Part shown: positions 21,360 to 34,470 of the stretch, one piece after another | How the letters are laid out: each line of letters begins with the position of its first letter | Numbering within the stretch: the stretch's first letter is position 1 | Source of the DNA: Calycina herbarum | Taxonomy: Eukaryota; Ascomycota; Leotiomycetes; Helotiales; Pezizellaceae | DNA: 64,000 nt | Direction of reading: 5' to 3' | Assembly: GCA_001414485.1 (NCBI GenBank) | Contig: LLEY01000003.1 | Coordinates: 434,001 to 498,000, forward strand | Notes under the pieces: model-generated | Told to the model about the DNA's origin: nothing | The model's input: only the letters and a program-made list of their open reading frames with translations | Database searches by the model: none | Translations under genes and position numbers: made by a program

Positions 21360-22072
21360 GTTATTCCTTGGCAACAAATATATATGAAAGAATACGAAGC
21401 AGATATCGCCCAGCGAGAGCAATCGATAGACAAGAGACGAAAAAAGCTCCAGAAAAATTCCGAAGAAATAAAAAACAGCCAGAAAACGCGTGGAAATACG
21501 AGAGAACGCGACTAAATGGGGAAGTGGCGGAATTGATAGACGACAGCACTTCTCCGTCACAAAACGCTACTTAGGGAAATTTAGAGCCAGAAATTCCGAG
21601 AATCATACTCTAGAATCGCAATGGCTTCCAAATGCCTCACTTCAGTTCCAAATTCCACTCAGAGGCAAGCCTCCAGGCTCAAAGAGTGAAGGAATCAAAA
21701 AAGCCTAAGATACGAGCTCTTAGACAGTGGGTGAATTGACGATTGGGGAAAAAGGTTCAAAACGTTATACCTGGAAGCGTTGAAAGGTAACCCAGACATA
21801 GCGAAGAAATTGAACAAGCAGAGTGTAAGAAATTATCGCTTCGACTCCACTGGCAGACTGGAGATCAAGATTGTTTCCCTAAAGATGTCAAAGAGAAGCT
21901 GAAGAAAGGGTACGAGGGTGATTCAATATATTCGAGAAATCGTTGCGTTATGCTTGGGAGAACAGATACACATAATGGCTTCGATGTTTTGAGAATTCCG
22001 ATGCTACTTTCAACGGACCCCGGTCATGCAACTAGCACTCTGGTATGGAATCTCCCTGCCATCTTCCCTTAG
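21360..22072 (+). pseudogene. Decayed gene with a coiled-coil segment
   Basis: Coding-like stretches alternate between plus-strand frames. A charged helix (EYEADIAQREQSIDKRRKKL) comes first, followed by LNGEVAELIDDSTSPSQ, SLQAQRVKESKKPKIRALRQ and DDWGKRFKTLYLEALKGNP. Then a clean 80-codon run ends at 22072 with EEIEQAECKKLSLRLHWQ, DQDCFPKDVKEKLKKGYEG, NRCVMLGRTDTHNGFDVLRI and STLVWNLPAIFP. Stops and frame changes separate them, and no normal intron fits. The family is not recognised. The final run may be the intact last exon of a real gene, so some of the breaks could be missed introns. Confidence 0.4.
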
Positions 22073-22934
22073 TACAATACCTGGGAAAGGCCAAAAGCTG
22101 AGTAATAATAAGAACAGAAGAACCAAAAGAGATAGATCAATTGCACAAGGACTGCATCAGACACCCGAATATTGAGCATTTTCAATATTCATGCTGCACC
22201 CACGGTGTGGATCAAACTCGCTCTGGTTTTTTGTTTTTTAGTCAGATATGTTGCCACTTCAAATTTTGTTGATATAGAGGTGTTGCTTTCACCTTTCTTT
22301 TCATTGGAAATACGAAGAGTCTAAGTAGACCTGAAACGGAAAGCCAAAAGTATTTTGCAAAGGGATGAGTAATCTGTTTGAGACCTTGCGAGAAACTTGT
22401 GGGAAGCTGGTGAGATTTTTATTCGCCAATCATTAGTTAATTCTTTAGTTAGATTAATTGTAAGAATGATACCGAGGTAGCTCAAGAAAATATGATTTGA
22501 CAAATTCTTTCAGAAAGGAACTTCTACAACTGACATGATTATGAAAGAAAATAGTAGAAAGAGAAGATGTTTCTTGGAAGAGTATGGTAACTCATGCATA
22601 ATTACTTAAATGTCTTACTCCCCGTATTTGGGAGTACTAAATGACAAGTCCTCGGCGAACCGGGAAGTATAAATGAAATACTGAAGTGAGGGTTTTGTTG
22701 ACTGGTTTTTGTTTCTGTTCTAACTTGTGATATAGTCAGAGAAATTTTGACACTGGAGTGTACAACTTGGAAGATCACATAAAGTACCATCAAGGTAAAT
22801 ATCGAGAAATGTATACATCGGGTCATTCTCGGCATTGGAGGATCTCAGCCTTGTCGCAGAATTTCGATCTCTGAGCCTCGTCAAACCGCCATCTCTAGCA
22901 GCATGGGCAACCCCTCTCCTTCCTTATCGTCACG
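22073..22934. other. 5' flank of SWD1
   Basis: About 860 bp of AT-rich spacer. No gene or repeat pair is recognised. Confidence 0.4.
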
Positions 22935-24382
22935 ATGAATTTGGCACTTACTGATCCTTTCGTTCTTGCCCAAGACTACCCCGAGTCCACCACTGGAAGC
23001 CTTCGAAGCGGACACGCATGCGCTCTACGATTCAATCGCAAGGGCGACTACCTTGCAGCTGGACGCGCCGATGGCGTTGTTGTGATCTTTGATGTTGAGA
23101 CACAGGGTGTCGCACGAAAACTAAAAGGGCATACTCGGCAGATACAATCTTTGAGCTGGTCGCATTGTGGCAGATACCTCTTGACGTCTAGCCAAGATTG
23201 GAAATGTAACCTTTGGGATTTGCAAGATGGAAGCATTTTACGAAGTGTTAGGTTCGAAGCGGCAGTTTATATTGCGGAGTTACATCCATGGAACCAGTAA
23301 GTCTGCAGAACATATATACAAATGATAGCAGTGGCTTACTAAAAAATAGTTTGATGTTCGTCGTCGCCCTCTACGAAGACCAACCTTTACTCGTCGATGC
23401 CACGGATCCGATGACTATCAAATACAACCTCTCTTCGGCTCCGAAAAGAGGACTGGATGAAACTATTACCGAAAAGCAAGCAGCAGCAGATCTAAAACAG
23501 TCGACCACTGTTTGCGTGTTCTCGGCCTCTGGGGATCATATCGTGGCAGGCACAAACAAGGGATGGTTGAACATTATCGAAGTCGAATCGAGGTCCACCA
23601 TATATTCCACAAAGATTTGCGTTGGGGTGGTCATTCTCCTGCGGCTCACGAGCTCGGGTAGAGATATCGTAATCAATTCTTCAGACAGAATCATTCGAAC
23701 TATACAAATGCCGAACTTATTCTCGGATCCAGATACAATCAATATCGAGGTTGAGCATAAGTTTCAGGATGTGGTCAATAGGCTTTCATGGAATCATGTG
23801 GCGTTCAGTTCTACGGGAGAGTATGTTACAGCTTCGACATACAACAACCACGATATCTATATTTGGGAGCGCAATCACGGAAGTTTGGTAAGAATCCTGG
23901 AAGGGACCAAGGAGGAACATGGTGTTGTTGAATGGCATCCCCATCGGCCGATGATTGTTGCTTGTGGTCTAGAGACAGGTCGCATTCACATCTGGTCTAT
24001 CATACCCCAACAGCGATGGTCAGCACTTGCGCCGGATTTCGTGGAGGTTGAAGAGAACGTGGAATACCAGGAGCACGAGGACGAGTTTGATATCCATCCC
24101 CAGGAAGAGATACACAAACGACGTCTCGATTTGGAAGACGACGATGTTGATGTTTTGACAGTCGAACCTATCAAGGGGTTGGATGAAGAGAATCACTTCC
24201 GAATGCCGGTACAACTCGATCTCCAGGATAGTGAAGGGGAGGAGGAGTTTGTTGCCATTGGAAGGGGTGAGATGAGAAGAAAAAGTCCGACCCAAAGCAG
24301 GGAATATATTCTCGATTCCGAGGTTGTAGGCAGTGGGGATGAACAACCAAAAAAGTCGAGCAAGAAGAATAGAAAACGTTGA
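22935..24382 (+). CDS. SWD1: COMPASS subunit Swd1 (RbBP5 homologue)
   Basis: Exons 22935-23296 and 23350-24382 join in phase to 1395 nt (464 residues). Swd1/RbBP5 is a WD40 scaffold of the Set1 COMPASS complex, which methylates histone H3 lysine 4. WD repeats are visible at SGHACALRFNRKGDYLAAG, LKGHTRQIQSLSWSHCGRYL (with SQDWKCNLWDL), HIVAGTNKGWLNII, WNHVAFSSTGEYVTAST (with HDIYIWE) and VEWHPHRPMIVACG. The conserved opening is MNLALTDPFVLAQDYPE. The C-terminus is acidic and ends in a basic KKSSKKNRKR tail. The intron splits HPWN-H by two bases plus one. It lies on the same strand as RPB1. Confidence 0.92.
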
Positions 24383-25287
24383 TTTCTCCTCTGCATGGCG
24401 TTTATGGAGTTTAGCATGGATTACAGGAGTTTTAGGACAATGGTAACAATTATTTGCTTGGAATTGAAGGAAACAATTCATCTTCACTAGATACTAGGAA
24501 GCACAAATGGAAGAAAATAATGGCAAACAGACACTTGAAGTGAAGTGTTCTAGACTTTCTCACTGTCATGTGATGGGTTTCTCCTTTATCTGTCAGCCTA
24601 AAGATTTCACGGGGTAGAGTCAGAGTCAGACTCTGAAACAGCGAAAATAAGGAAGTAGATTTTCTGAATGGTCAATAGAGCTCCCCATATGACTTCTAAG
24701 ATCTCACTTGCCAATGTATTGTCTAGGCGTGAGTCAGATGTGTTGCCTTTGAAACTAAAATACTCCGTGCTCTACCAAAGGTGAATGCCCTGAGAAAGGG
24801 TGTGGCTGAGAACAACGGACCCACATTTGTTGCTTTAAGTTTAGCGTATTATGGGAGCGAGCCGCATCTTCTTTGGTTTTCGCGCGCCCTCGACAAAGGG
24901 ACATCCCCAACCGTGATCAACACCATCGACTTCAGCATCAACCGAAGGAATCGCGCGTCCCGAATCGTGCATTCCTCCTGGCCAGCCTTTCTCACGAGAA
25001 AGAAGATCATCCGCCAGCTTTTCCCATCGTCGTCGAGCGCCTAGATCTGCCGCGGTCGAAAATCGAGATTACGACAGAGGCCTCGGGCCTGCGCTGCCTT
25101 CAGCGCCATTGCGACAACACGTTCATTCCCATCTTGCCCATCGAATCGCTGTATCTGTACCATCATACAACTTAATAAACACATTTTTGCGACCATCTGC
25201 ATCGCGCGTTGTGTCTCGTCGACGCCTCTCCTTTAATATCGAGTTTGCCACCTTGGAGTTCAGTTTCGGAGACCCACAACCATCATC
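24383..25287. other. SWD1-RPB1 spacer with the RPB1 leader
   Basis: No separate gene is seen. Bases from about 24780 are GC-richer and probably form the RPB1 promoter and 5' leader. An ORF at 24781-25044 has no recognisable domain. Confidence 0.45.
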
Positions 25288-28200
25288 ATGGCGAACCTCA
25301 ACTTTACGCATTCCGATGCGCCGCTCAAGATTATTCAGGAGATCCAATTCGGACTCTTATCTCCTGAAGAAATCAAGAGCATGAGTGTAGCCCACATTCT
25401 ATACCCCGAGACGATGGACGACAGTCGAATGAAGCCACGCGAAAGTGGTCTGAACGATCCGCGACTTGGTTCCATCGACCGACAGTTCAAGTGCGCAACT
25501 TGCGACCAGCAGATGGCAGAATGTCCTGGTCACTTTGGGCATATTGAGCTGGCGAAACCTGTCTTTCACCCTGGATTTATCAAGAAGATCAAGAAGATTC
25601 TGGAAATGGTCTGCCACAATTGTGGCAAAATCTTGCTAGACAGAGTCAGTGTGCCCATAGAGCACGGTAGATTCATTTGTATCTTTGTGCTAACATTCAG
25701 ACTCAGAGTAATCCCGCATTCAAAGCAGCTGTTAATATTCGAGACCCCAAACGTAGATTCGATACCATATGGAGACTGTGCAAGCCAAAAATGATCTGCG
25801 ATACTGACACGAACGAAAATGAGCCCAATCCAGAGGGAAAGGATGGACCAGTCTCAACACACGGAGGTTGTGGAAATATCCAACCAGAAGTGCGTCAAGC
25901 TGCTTTGGCCTTGCTCGGCACCTGGAAGCACCCAAAGGATGAAGATGGCGAGACTGCAGCACCAGACAAGAGAAAAATCACCCCAGAGCAGGCACTCAAG
26001 ATATTCAAATCCATAGAATCCTCCGCAATCCGCGACTTGGGTTTGAGCAACGACTATGCCCGCCCTGAGTGGTTAATCATTACAGTTCTACCTGTTCCGC
26101 CACCACCGGTTCGCCCTAGTGTTTCCATGGACGGTACAGGCCAAGGTATGCGAGGAGAAGATGATTTGACATATAAATTGGGTGATATCATTCGAGCGAA
26201 TAGCAACGTTCGGCAGGCACAACAAGAAGGCTCCCCAGCCCACATTCAGGACGAATTTGAGCAACTTCTTCAATATCACGTAGCAACTTACATGGACAAC
26301 GATATTGCTGGCACACCCCAGGCCCTGCAAAAGTCAGGCAGACCTGTCAAATCTATTCGTGCCCGTCTAAAGGGAAAGGAGGGACGTCTCCGTGGTAATT
26401 TGATGGGTAAGCGTGTGGACTTCTCTGCGCGTACTGTTATTACTGGTGATCCAAATTTGTCTTTGGATGAAGTTGGAGTGCCGAGAAGTATTGCCCGAGT
26501 CCTCACATACCCCGAAACGGTGACGCCTTACAACATCGGAAAGCTTTCACAGTTGGTCAAGAATGGTCCTAATGATCACCCTGGTGCCAAGTATGTTCTT
26601 CGATCTGATGGAACACGTATTGATCTCCGACACAACAAAAACTCTGCGGGCGTTAATCTCGAGTATGGATGGAAGGTTGAGAGACATATCGTTGACGGAG
26701 ACTTCATCGTTTTTAATCGTCAACCATCGCTCCACAAGGAATCCATGATGGGTCACAGAGTCAAAGTTATGCCTTACTCAACCTTTCGACTTAACTTGTC
26801 TGTTACTTCTCCATACAACGCCGATTTTGACGGAGACGAGATGAATTTGCACGTGCCTCAGACCGAAGAGACTCGAGCCGAAATCATGAACCTATGTATG
26901 GTGCCTCTGAATATTGTTTCTCCTCAGCGGAACAGTCCTCTTATGGGTATTGTGCAAGACACCCTCGCGGGTGTATACAAGATGTGCCGACGAGATACTT
27001 TCGTCACCAAGGAAATGCTTATGAACATTCTGTTGTGGGTCCCTGAATGGGATGGTGTTATTCCTCAGCCAGCTATCATCAAACCTCGACCTCGTTGGAC
27101 GGGCAAACAAATTATCAGCATGATCATCCCAAAGATCGTCAATATTTTCACGCCATCTGATCACGGAGGGGACTCTCCTCTAAAGGATGATGGTATGCTA
27201 ATCCACAGCGGTGAGCTTCTTTATGGTCTACTTGCCAAAGCATACGTGGGTGCCTCGGCTGGTGGAATTATTCACATTGTTTTCAATGAACATGGGCCCG
27301 ATGCTGCCATGGCCTTCTTCAACGGATGTCAGCGCGTTGTGAACTACTGGCTTCTCCACAACGGCTTCAGTATCGGTATTGGTGATACTGTCCCGGATAA
27401 AACCACCATTGAAAAGATTGAAGATGCAATCAACACTCAAAAAGACAAAGTCAACGAACTTTTGGCAAAAGCTACATCGGGCGATTATGAACTCTCCCCG
27501 GGTATGAATCTTCGTCAGTCTTTCGAGGCGGATGTTTCTCAGGCTTTGAACAAAGCTCGTGATGCAGCTGGTACCAAAACCGCGGACAGTTTGAAGGATG
27601 CCAATAATGCCGTCATCATGGCCAAGTCTGGTTCCAAGGGATCCACCATCAATATCTCTCAGATGACTGCGCTCGTTGGTCAGCAATCTGTGGAAGGAAA
27701 GCGCATTCCTTTCGGATTCAAATACCGAACACTTCCTCATTTCACAAAGGATGATTACTCCCCAGAATCAAGAGGATTTGTTGAAAACTCATATCTTCGT
27801 GGGTTAACACCAACCGAGTTCTTTTTCCACGCCATGGCTGGTCGTGAAGGTCTCATCGATACCGCAGTGAAGACTGCTGAAACTGGTTATATTCAACGTC
27901 GTCTTGTCAAGGCACTTGAGGATGTCATTGCTAAATATGATGGAACTGTCCGAAATTCCCTCGGCGATATTGTGCAATTCGTCTATGGCGAGGATGGTTT
28001 GGATGGAACAATCATCGAGAAGCAGCGCGTTGATCATATCAATTCGAAAGACAAGGACTTTGTTGACCGATATCGCCTCGATGTTACGGATGAGAACAAC
28101 CAAGTATCTGCCGATGTTTTGGAATATGCTGCCAGCATCAACGGAAATGAGGACTACCAGAAACTTCTCGATGCCGAATGGGATCAGCTTGTAGAAGACC

Positions 28201-30624
28201 GCGCTTGGCTGCGTGAGCTAAATGCCAGTAAAGGAACGGATGACAAGATGCAACTGCCCTTGAACATCATTCGTATTCTCGGTAGCGCTAAGCGACTCTT
28301 TAACATTGATGATTCTGGACGAAGCGACCTTACACCTGCAGATGTCATTCCTAGAGTTCAAGAGCTCTTAAGCACAATGGTGATCGTTCGTGGTGGAGAT
28401 TATTTATCTGTCGAGGCACAGGAGAACGCAACGATGCTTTTCAAAGCTCAAGTGCGATCAAGACTTGCCTTCAAGCGCTTGGCTTGCGAAATGAAGCTCA
28501 CCAAGCTCGCATTCGACAACGCCGTCGGGGAAATTGAAGGTCGTTTCAAGCGTTCATTAGTCAATCCTGGAGAAATGGTTGGAGTCCTTGCTGCTCAATC
28601 TATTGGAGAACCCGCGACGCAAATGACGCTCAATACTTTCCATTTTGCAGGTGTGTCTTCGAAGAACGTCACCCTTGGTGTACCTCGTCTGAAGGAAATT
28701 CTCAATATTGCCTCAAATATTAAAACCCCCTCTATGGTCATTTGGCTCGATGGAGAAGATCGCGTTGAAAACACACAGGCTCGAGCCTTCAAGCTACGCG
28801 GTGCCGTAGAACACACAACTTTACGTTCGGTCACCGAGTCTACCGAAATTTACCACGACCCTGATATTCAATCTACGAGCATCGAAGCAGATTTGGACAT
28901 GGTTGAATCTTTCTTTATCATTCCTGAGGAACACCAAGACTCTCTCGAGAACCAATCAAGATGGTTGCTCCGTATCGTTCTCGACCGCGGACGTATGCTT
29001 GACAAGGGCTTGAAGGTCGAAGATGTGGCTATCAGACTCAAGGAGGAATACCCCAAGGACTTGGCCGTCATCTTCAGTGACAATAACGCTGATGAGCAAG
29101 TTATTCGTATTAGAATGATCAACCCCGACAAGCTCGAGGATGAGGATGTCGAACAGGATATCATGTTGAAGCGATTGGAGGCTCACATACTTGACACCTT
29201 AACACTCGGTGGTGTGCAGGGCATTGAACGTGCCTTCTTGGCCGAAAAGCCATTCCTTGCAACACTTCCGGATGGATCGCTCTATTGCACCAAGACCCCG
29301 GGATTTACGGAGTGGCATCTTGATACCACCGGAACATCTTTGGCCCAAGTTTTGACAGTTCCAGGGGTGGATGCGACTAGAACATATACCAATCATTTCG
29401 TTCAAGTTCTTGAGGTTTTAGGCATTGAGGCCGCCAGAGGTGCTTTGATGCGAGAGCTGACCCAGGTATTGGCTTTCGATGGTTCTTACGTCAACCATCG
29501 CCATCTTGCGCTGTTGGTTGATGTCATGACCTCTCGTGGTCTCCTTATGGCAATTACTCGTCACGGTATCAATCGTGCTGATACTGGAGCCTTGATGAGA
29601 TGTTCCTTCGAAGAGACTGTCGAGATTCTCTTGGAGGCTGCTGCAATCGGTGAGCTTGATGACTGTCGTGGAATTTCAGAGAACGTCATGCTTGGTCAAC
29701 TGGCCCCCATGGGGACTGGCGAGTTAGAGGTTTTACTTGACCCCGCTATGCTTGATACCGTCATTTCAGACAATGGTAGAATGGGTCTTATGCCTGGACT
29801 TCCAGTCAAAGGTGGGGATGGTGCTGCTACTCCTTACGACAGTGGATCTCCTCTTGCGGAGGTTGGTTATCTTGGCTCTCCCGACTACCAATCTGCCGGA
29901 TTCTCGCCTGTTCAAACTGCTGGCTCCGATGAGCCATCAGGATTTGGTAATGAGTATGGTGTTGGCTATGGCAGTGGTGGGCTCAGCCCATATACACCTC
30001 AACGAAGCCCAGGTGGTGGCTGGTCTCCTGTTAGTCCTTTCAATTCGGGTGCTAGTCCAACTTCGCCCGGTTACACACCCACTTCCCCAGGCTACTCTCC
30101 AACATCTCCTGGTATGAGCAGTCCTGGATACTCGGCTTCATCGCCAAGATTTTCGCCTACTAGTCCGGCTTTCACCCCAACATCACCAGCCTACTCGCCA
30201 ACGTCGCCCAGCTTTGTTTCACCAACATCGCCATCATACTCGCCGACATCTCCCAACTACTCACCGACGTCTCCTAATATTCATGGATCGCCAACGTCTC
30301 CCAACTACAGTCCCACCTCGCCAAGCTATTCGCCAACGTCGCCAAGTTACAGCCCAACTTCACCAAACTTTGCTCCGAATAAGACCTCTCCTGGCTCTGG
30401 TTTGTCGCCAACGAGCCCAGTCTACAGTCCTAGTAGTCCAAGTTTCAGTCCGACAAGCCCTGCCTACCAGGCAAATGCCAATGCCAGTTCAACCTCACCA
30501 AAGTACTCTCCAACTTCGCCTTCGTATTCTCCCACCAGTCCGCAATACTCACCGAGGTAAGAACTTCCATTTCGTCCAAACTTGCATCGCCTTACTAACG
30601 TCTAACAGATCTCCACAAAGTTGA
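25288..30624 (+). CDS. RPB1: RNA polymerase II largest subunit Rpb1
   Basis: Exons 25288-25644, 25701-30556 and 30609-30624 give 5229 nt (1742 residues). The last exon adds only the final few residues and the stop (SPQS). Rpb1 holds the catalytic Mg of Pol II. Visible marks are the N-terminal zinc finger ([18 protein letters not shown]), the bridge to [11 protein letters not shown], the active-site loop [35 protein letters not shown] in the trigger-loop region, and a C-terminal domain of roughly 25 heptads. Many CTD repeats are exact YSPTSPS or YSPTSPN. Others are degenerate or interrupted ([27 protein letters not shown]). Length matches the fungal norm. Donors are GTCAGT and GTAAGA. Confidence 0.98.
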
Positions 30625-32733
30625 TGACCTTTTCGTCGTTGCTTCTTTTCAATTGTATCAACAAGAACCCACTCACCAAAAGAGAAAAAAGATTCTGCAT
30701 AGCGGCGTCGGGGTTTGCGCGAAGAAAGATTTGTTTTGCTGCATCATATTTCGAGGGGCTCTTTATTTTGGGCGGCGTTCTGGATTTCACATATTGTGTG
30801 CACGAGGGGAAGAAAATCGACGGCTGGGGAGGGGAGGAAACAACTGCATGACTTGTGATTTTAGATGCCTTTCTTTTCTTTTTTGCGAGCGAGTACCAGA
30901 GGAAGCTGAAGTAAAAAAGTTCGGGGGAGACAGATTGTATTATGCGGCCGAGAGATGTGAATGATATCTCCGGTACGCCGAGGAAAAGTTGAGGGAGCCA
31001 GGTGAAGCGGAAGGCCAAAATAGCGTGTGTAGTAGATAATGCCCGAAGAGCGAAATTAAATTCGAGATGTATTACGAATGCGTTTTTTTGGTTGTGTGAC
31101 CTTGCTATTGCGTTGTGTTGCCCTTGTTCTCCCGTGCTTATTATCGCATGATGTGTCTTTCTTTGGCTACTCAAGGCATTTCAGATTTCCGCATGTACAA
31201 ATAATATAGAAAATTTGATCACTATTTGGCAATTTGGTGGCTACAAAGTTCCTCGTTAGTATGGTTATCCCAGATTTATCCAAACAACAGTTATGTTGTC
31301 CTCCAAACCTCATTTACAGATACCGTGGGATTCCTTTCCAGAGGATTTCTGCATTTATAAGGGGCTTGACTAAAAACTTGCTTCTTGAAAGTTAAAGGGG
31401 GCAAGCTTTGCCTTTTCTTCAAGACAAGTCTTAAATATCTATAAAGGAATGCAAGCGGGTCTCAAGCCTCTTTCGAGTTACAAGGACAAATTTTGCCACT
31501 TCAAATGGTTGGCTGTATTGGCTCCAATAGGCATTTCGTTATACACTGTCTTCTTTTTTTGTCGTTGTTTACCTCGTTTCATGAGACCCTGAGTTGACCC
31601 CATTTGGTTAGCTGGGCAAGAGACCTACTGGTTGAAAGGAAAACGTGCCATTTGGGAATACGAGATAATTGTGTGCGAAAATGGAAAGTAAAAAAGCGGC
31701 GATGAACGTTTCTGAACAGGCCCCATAACAGGAGACATCATACAATTATCGCGGCCTGGATCCTGCAAATGGAGTTTATATCCGCTACATCATCCACTTT
31801 GCCGTTGGGCGTTGTAGTATTGATGACTGGTCCCCACTTTTGACGAGCAAAACTGACTGCATTTCCAGCTTCCTAAGCCCACTCGTAATTATATATGTAC
31901 TCCAGCGGAGTTCAAAGTACGTTGGAGAATTAGATGCTCAGTTATATTCGGAGTGAATCGTAGACAAAACAACGACATTTACTGAAACTCACAAACCCAT
32001 GAACAGTTGCCTTGTGGGGCTATATCCTTCCCTCGATAGCTAAAATGGAAAGTAGGTGTTCTTTAATAAGGTGATTTTGAGACCCTTTTCTTACCAAACG
32101 TTTCGAATTCCAGTTAATCTATAGATTTAATGACCCGAATCTCTCTCTTCTGATTGTCTGAAAGTCTAAATAATTGTAATTGAGGCCGTCTAGTCAAAAA
32201 AGACTGCGCTGACCAAAAGAGACCTTTCCATTTAAACGAGGCCACTCAGAACTGGTCAAATCCCGTCTCAAACCCCGTCCCAATTTCCTTTGCCACCACG
32301 CTTTCAGGAGAACGGATATAGTTTCCTGAAGGGATCGGAATTTACACTCCCTACCTACCCACACTTTCAGTTGTGTTACAAATACGAGGTGTATAGACTG
32401 CTCGTGGGTAGGCTTTCGCTAAAATGATTCAATCTAAAACTCACGTTCGTTCTCATAGCTTAGACCCTACAATGATTAAGACCATTGGAAGACTGTCATG
32501 AAACCGAAATATATTTCTTTCAACTAATGGCCACAAAAATAGAGCAGATTTGGATTTCTAGTTGTTACGTAGAGACTACTACCATGTTTCTTGGCGCTAC
32601 CTAGTCTTTCCCAAAGTAAAAATTCTTCAGTTTACTTTTTCTAGGTTCGGGTATCTGAAATAGTCTTGCGCTTACATTCTGCTTGATGAATTCAAAAGTG
32701 GCGAGTATTGATCTTTTTCTTGGCACTGAAGAG
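30625..32733. other. About 2.1 kb gene-free stretch after RPB1
   Basis: The first 500 bp are probably RPB1 3' UTR. The rest is AT-rich. ORFs on both strands are short and lack domains. Nothing else is recognised. Confidence 0.45.
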
Positions 32734-32741
32734 TATATAAG
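32734..32741 (+). promoter_or_regulatory. TATA box of the decayed secreted-protein gene
   Basis: TATATAAG, about 115 bp upstream of the ATG at 32855, in a CT-rich leader. The promoter looks intact although the gene does not. Confidence 0.5.
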
Positions 32742-32854
32742 TCCACCTCTGAACCAAATATCCTTATCCGACCAGCAGCTCAACTCACTTCACTCTTCAG
32801 CATCAAGACCTACTGTTTTAATTCCAAACCATTGACATCAACACCACCGCAAAC

Positions 32855-33300
32855 ATGCAGTTCACTTCTCATATTGCTTTCCTCGCAGCAGCATTTATTT
32901 GCTCATGCATCTGCCGCCACCGTCCCCTCGGTCGAAGTCCTCATACCTATCACTGGATCGAACGAGGTAGCAACAGCGATCCCGGATGCTCTTGATGCAA
33001 AGCGTTCTTTCCATGCTCGTCAAGGAACTTCATTCTTGACATGCAAGGACAGGGATTTTGCAAACTGTATCACCTGGACAGGCGTTACAACTGGTCTATG
33101 CTGTAAGTTCTAATATTTTCTTAGATACCCGTAGACTTACTGACAAACCTCTTCCGACACTCTTCCTGCTGATTGGAATGATGTTATTTCTTCCGTACGG
33201 GCTTTTGATAGATTCCAGTGCTACATTTATTGGTATGTATTCTCCTATAATTTGTAGAATTGAGGAACTGGGTTGGCTACACACTCACTTAGCGTTATAT
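32855..33300 (+). pseudogene. Small secreted cysteine-containing protein gene, frameshifted
   Basis: ATG at 32855 opens a signal-peptide-like segment (MQFTSHIAFLAAAF). The expected signal cleavage end (AHASA) and mature part (VPSVEVLIPITGSNEV, SFLTCKDRDFANC) continue in another frame, so a one-base insertion near 32895 breaks the gene. A GTAAGT donor follows TTGLC. Downstream, DWNDVISSVRAFDRFQCYIY reads like a second exon of small secreted fungal proteins, but its frame does not join cleanly. A GTATGT donor and TTTGTAG acceptor follow. The family is not named; it looks effector-like only by size, signal peptide and Cys. Sequence error is a possible alternative explanation. Confidence 0.5.
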
Positions 33301-34205
33301 TATAAAAACTCATTTGCAAATGTTTCTTTGGGGCTTTCCATTGAAACCTGTTTTGACACATTCCGCTTGCGATGGAATACAGCACTAATCAACCTTGTCA
33401 CAATATATAAATCTTTTGTCAGGAGGATAATATCTTTGGACAGATTTAGAGCTAGAATGACTTCAGTTTGGAATTCCAGCCGTCAGCCGGGTTTGCTCCG
33501 ATCTACTTGAACTTCAATCTTTGCTTGGAGCACTTCCTTCGACGTTTGCGCAACTCACAGCTTCCCGAGATTCCCCCAAAAGGTTCGGGTATTCTCACGT
33601 AACTTATAAGAATATTTTGTTGCCTTTTCTGGTCTCATATCTAAATTATTACACACACTTCTTTCGTGGCAGTGTGATTCAGCGACAGATACTAGGTACT
33701 AACCCGTGGAACTTTGCATTTTATCTCAGCAGTTTGAAAGGAACCCTCAGTCTCACCCTTTAGCTAAATGATTCTCTTGGGTAACTGCAAATATGATGTA
33801 GGTTGAGTTACCTAGCAACAACCCTCATATACCTGACGCATGCTGAGATTTTAAAGAGAAAAAAAGCCCCAAGAGATTCAAGTCACCCCCGAAAATAATG
33901 TGCGTTATACAGACCCGATCGCGGTTATGTTTCTTAGCTCAAGCTTTGCTGTTAAAGATGTGAATGCTACAGCATCAGCAGGGGTCAACACTTGATGGAA
34001 AAGGGGTGAGTACTATCGATCTCACAGGGAGTTCATTAGTCCAAACCCCTAAGATTAATCAAGTTGATGCTTCAATACACCTCAAGCTTTTAACTCCATC
34101 CAAACTCCATCCAAAATGATTCCGAAATCTTTTACTGTAATCGTAGGTATTGAATAAAAAGGAATGAGACTACTAGGAGGCATCTTTGAACTGATATATA
34201 CTGGA
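33301..34205. other. Intergenic, nothing recognised
   Basis: AT-rich spacer. Short ORFs show no domain. Confidence 0.4.
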
Positions 34206-34470
34206 GTGCTTCCAGTAAGCCAAGCAAATATCGAGTAAGCTGAGCAAGTTTGGGGGCCAAAAAGAGAGTCACGTGTGAGCCACCAATTGTCGAGTGAGCC
34301 AGAAATTGCCGGGTAAGCTATTAGTTGTTGAGTAAGCCAAGCAAGTTTGTGGACAAAAAAGGGTCGCGAGTTAGCTACAAAATATCGAGTAAGCTATTAG
34401 TATCGTAATTGTCGGGTAAGCCCTGTCACGTTTGAGAACCAAAAAAGAGAGATGTGAGTAAGCTATTGTC
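34206..34470 (+). repeat. GAGTAAGCCA motif cluster, copy 2
   Basis: Ten or so copies of GAGTAAGCCA or GAGTAAGCTA variants at about 20-40 bp spacing. Spacers include AAGTTTGGGGGCCAAAAAGA, the same phrase seen at 13.4-13.6 kb. Variants are GTGAGCCA, GGGTAAGCTA and GAGTTAGCTA. Confidence 0.65.

Noticed and set aside
21520..21545. TGGCGGAATTGATAGACG resembles the D-arm region of a bacterial or plastid tRNA-Leu
   Set aside because: No anticodon arm, T-arm or acceptor pairing follows; the match is limited to about 18 bases inside the decayed coiled-coil gene.
24781..25384. Plus-strand ORFs just before RPB1
   Set aside because: No domain, overlapping frames, and position as RPB1 leader explains the open frames.
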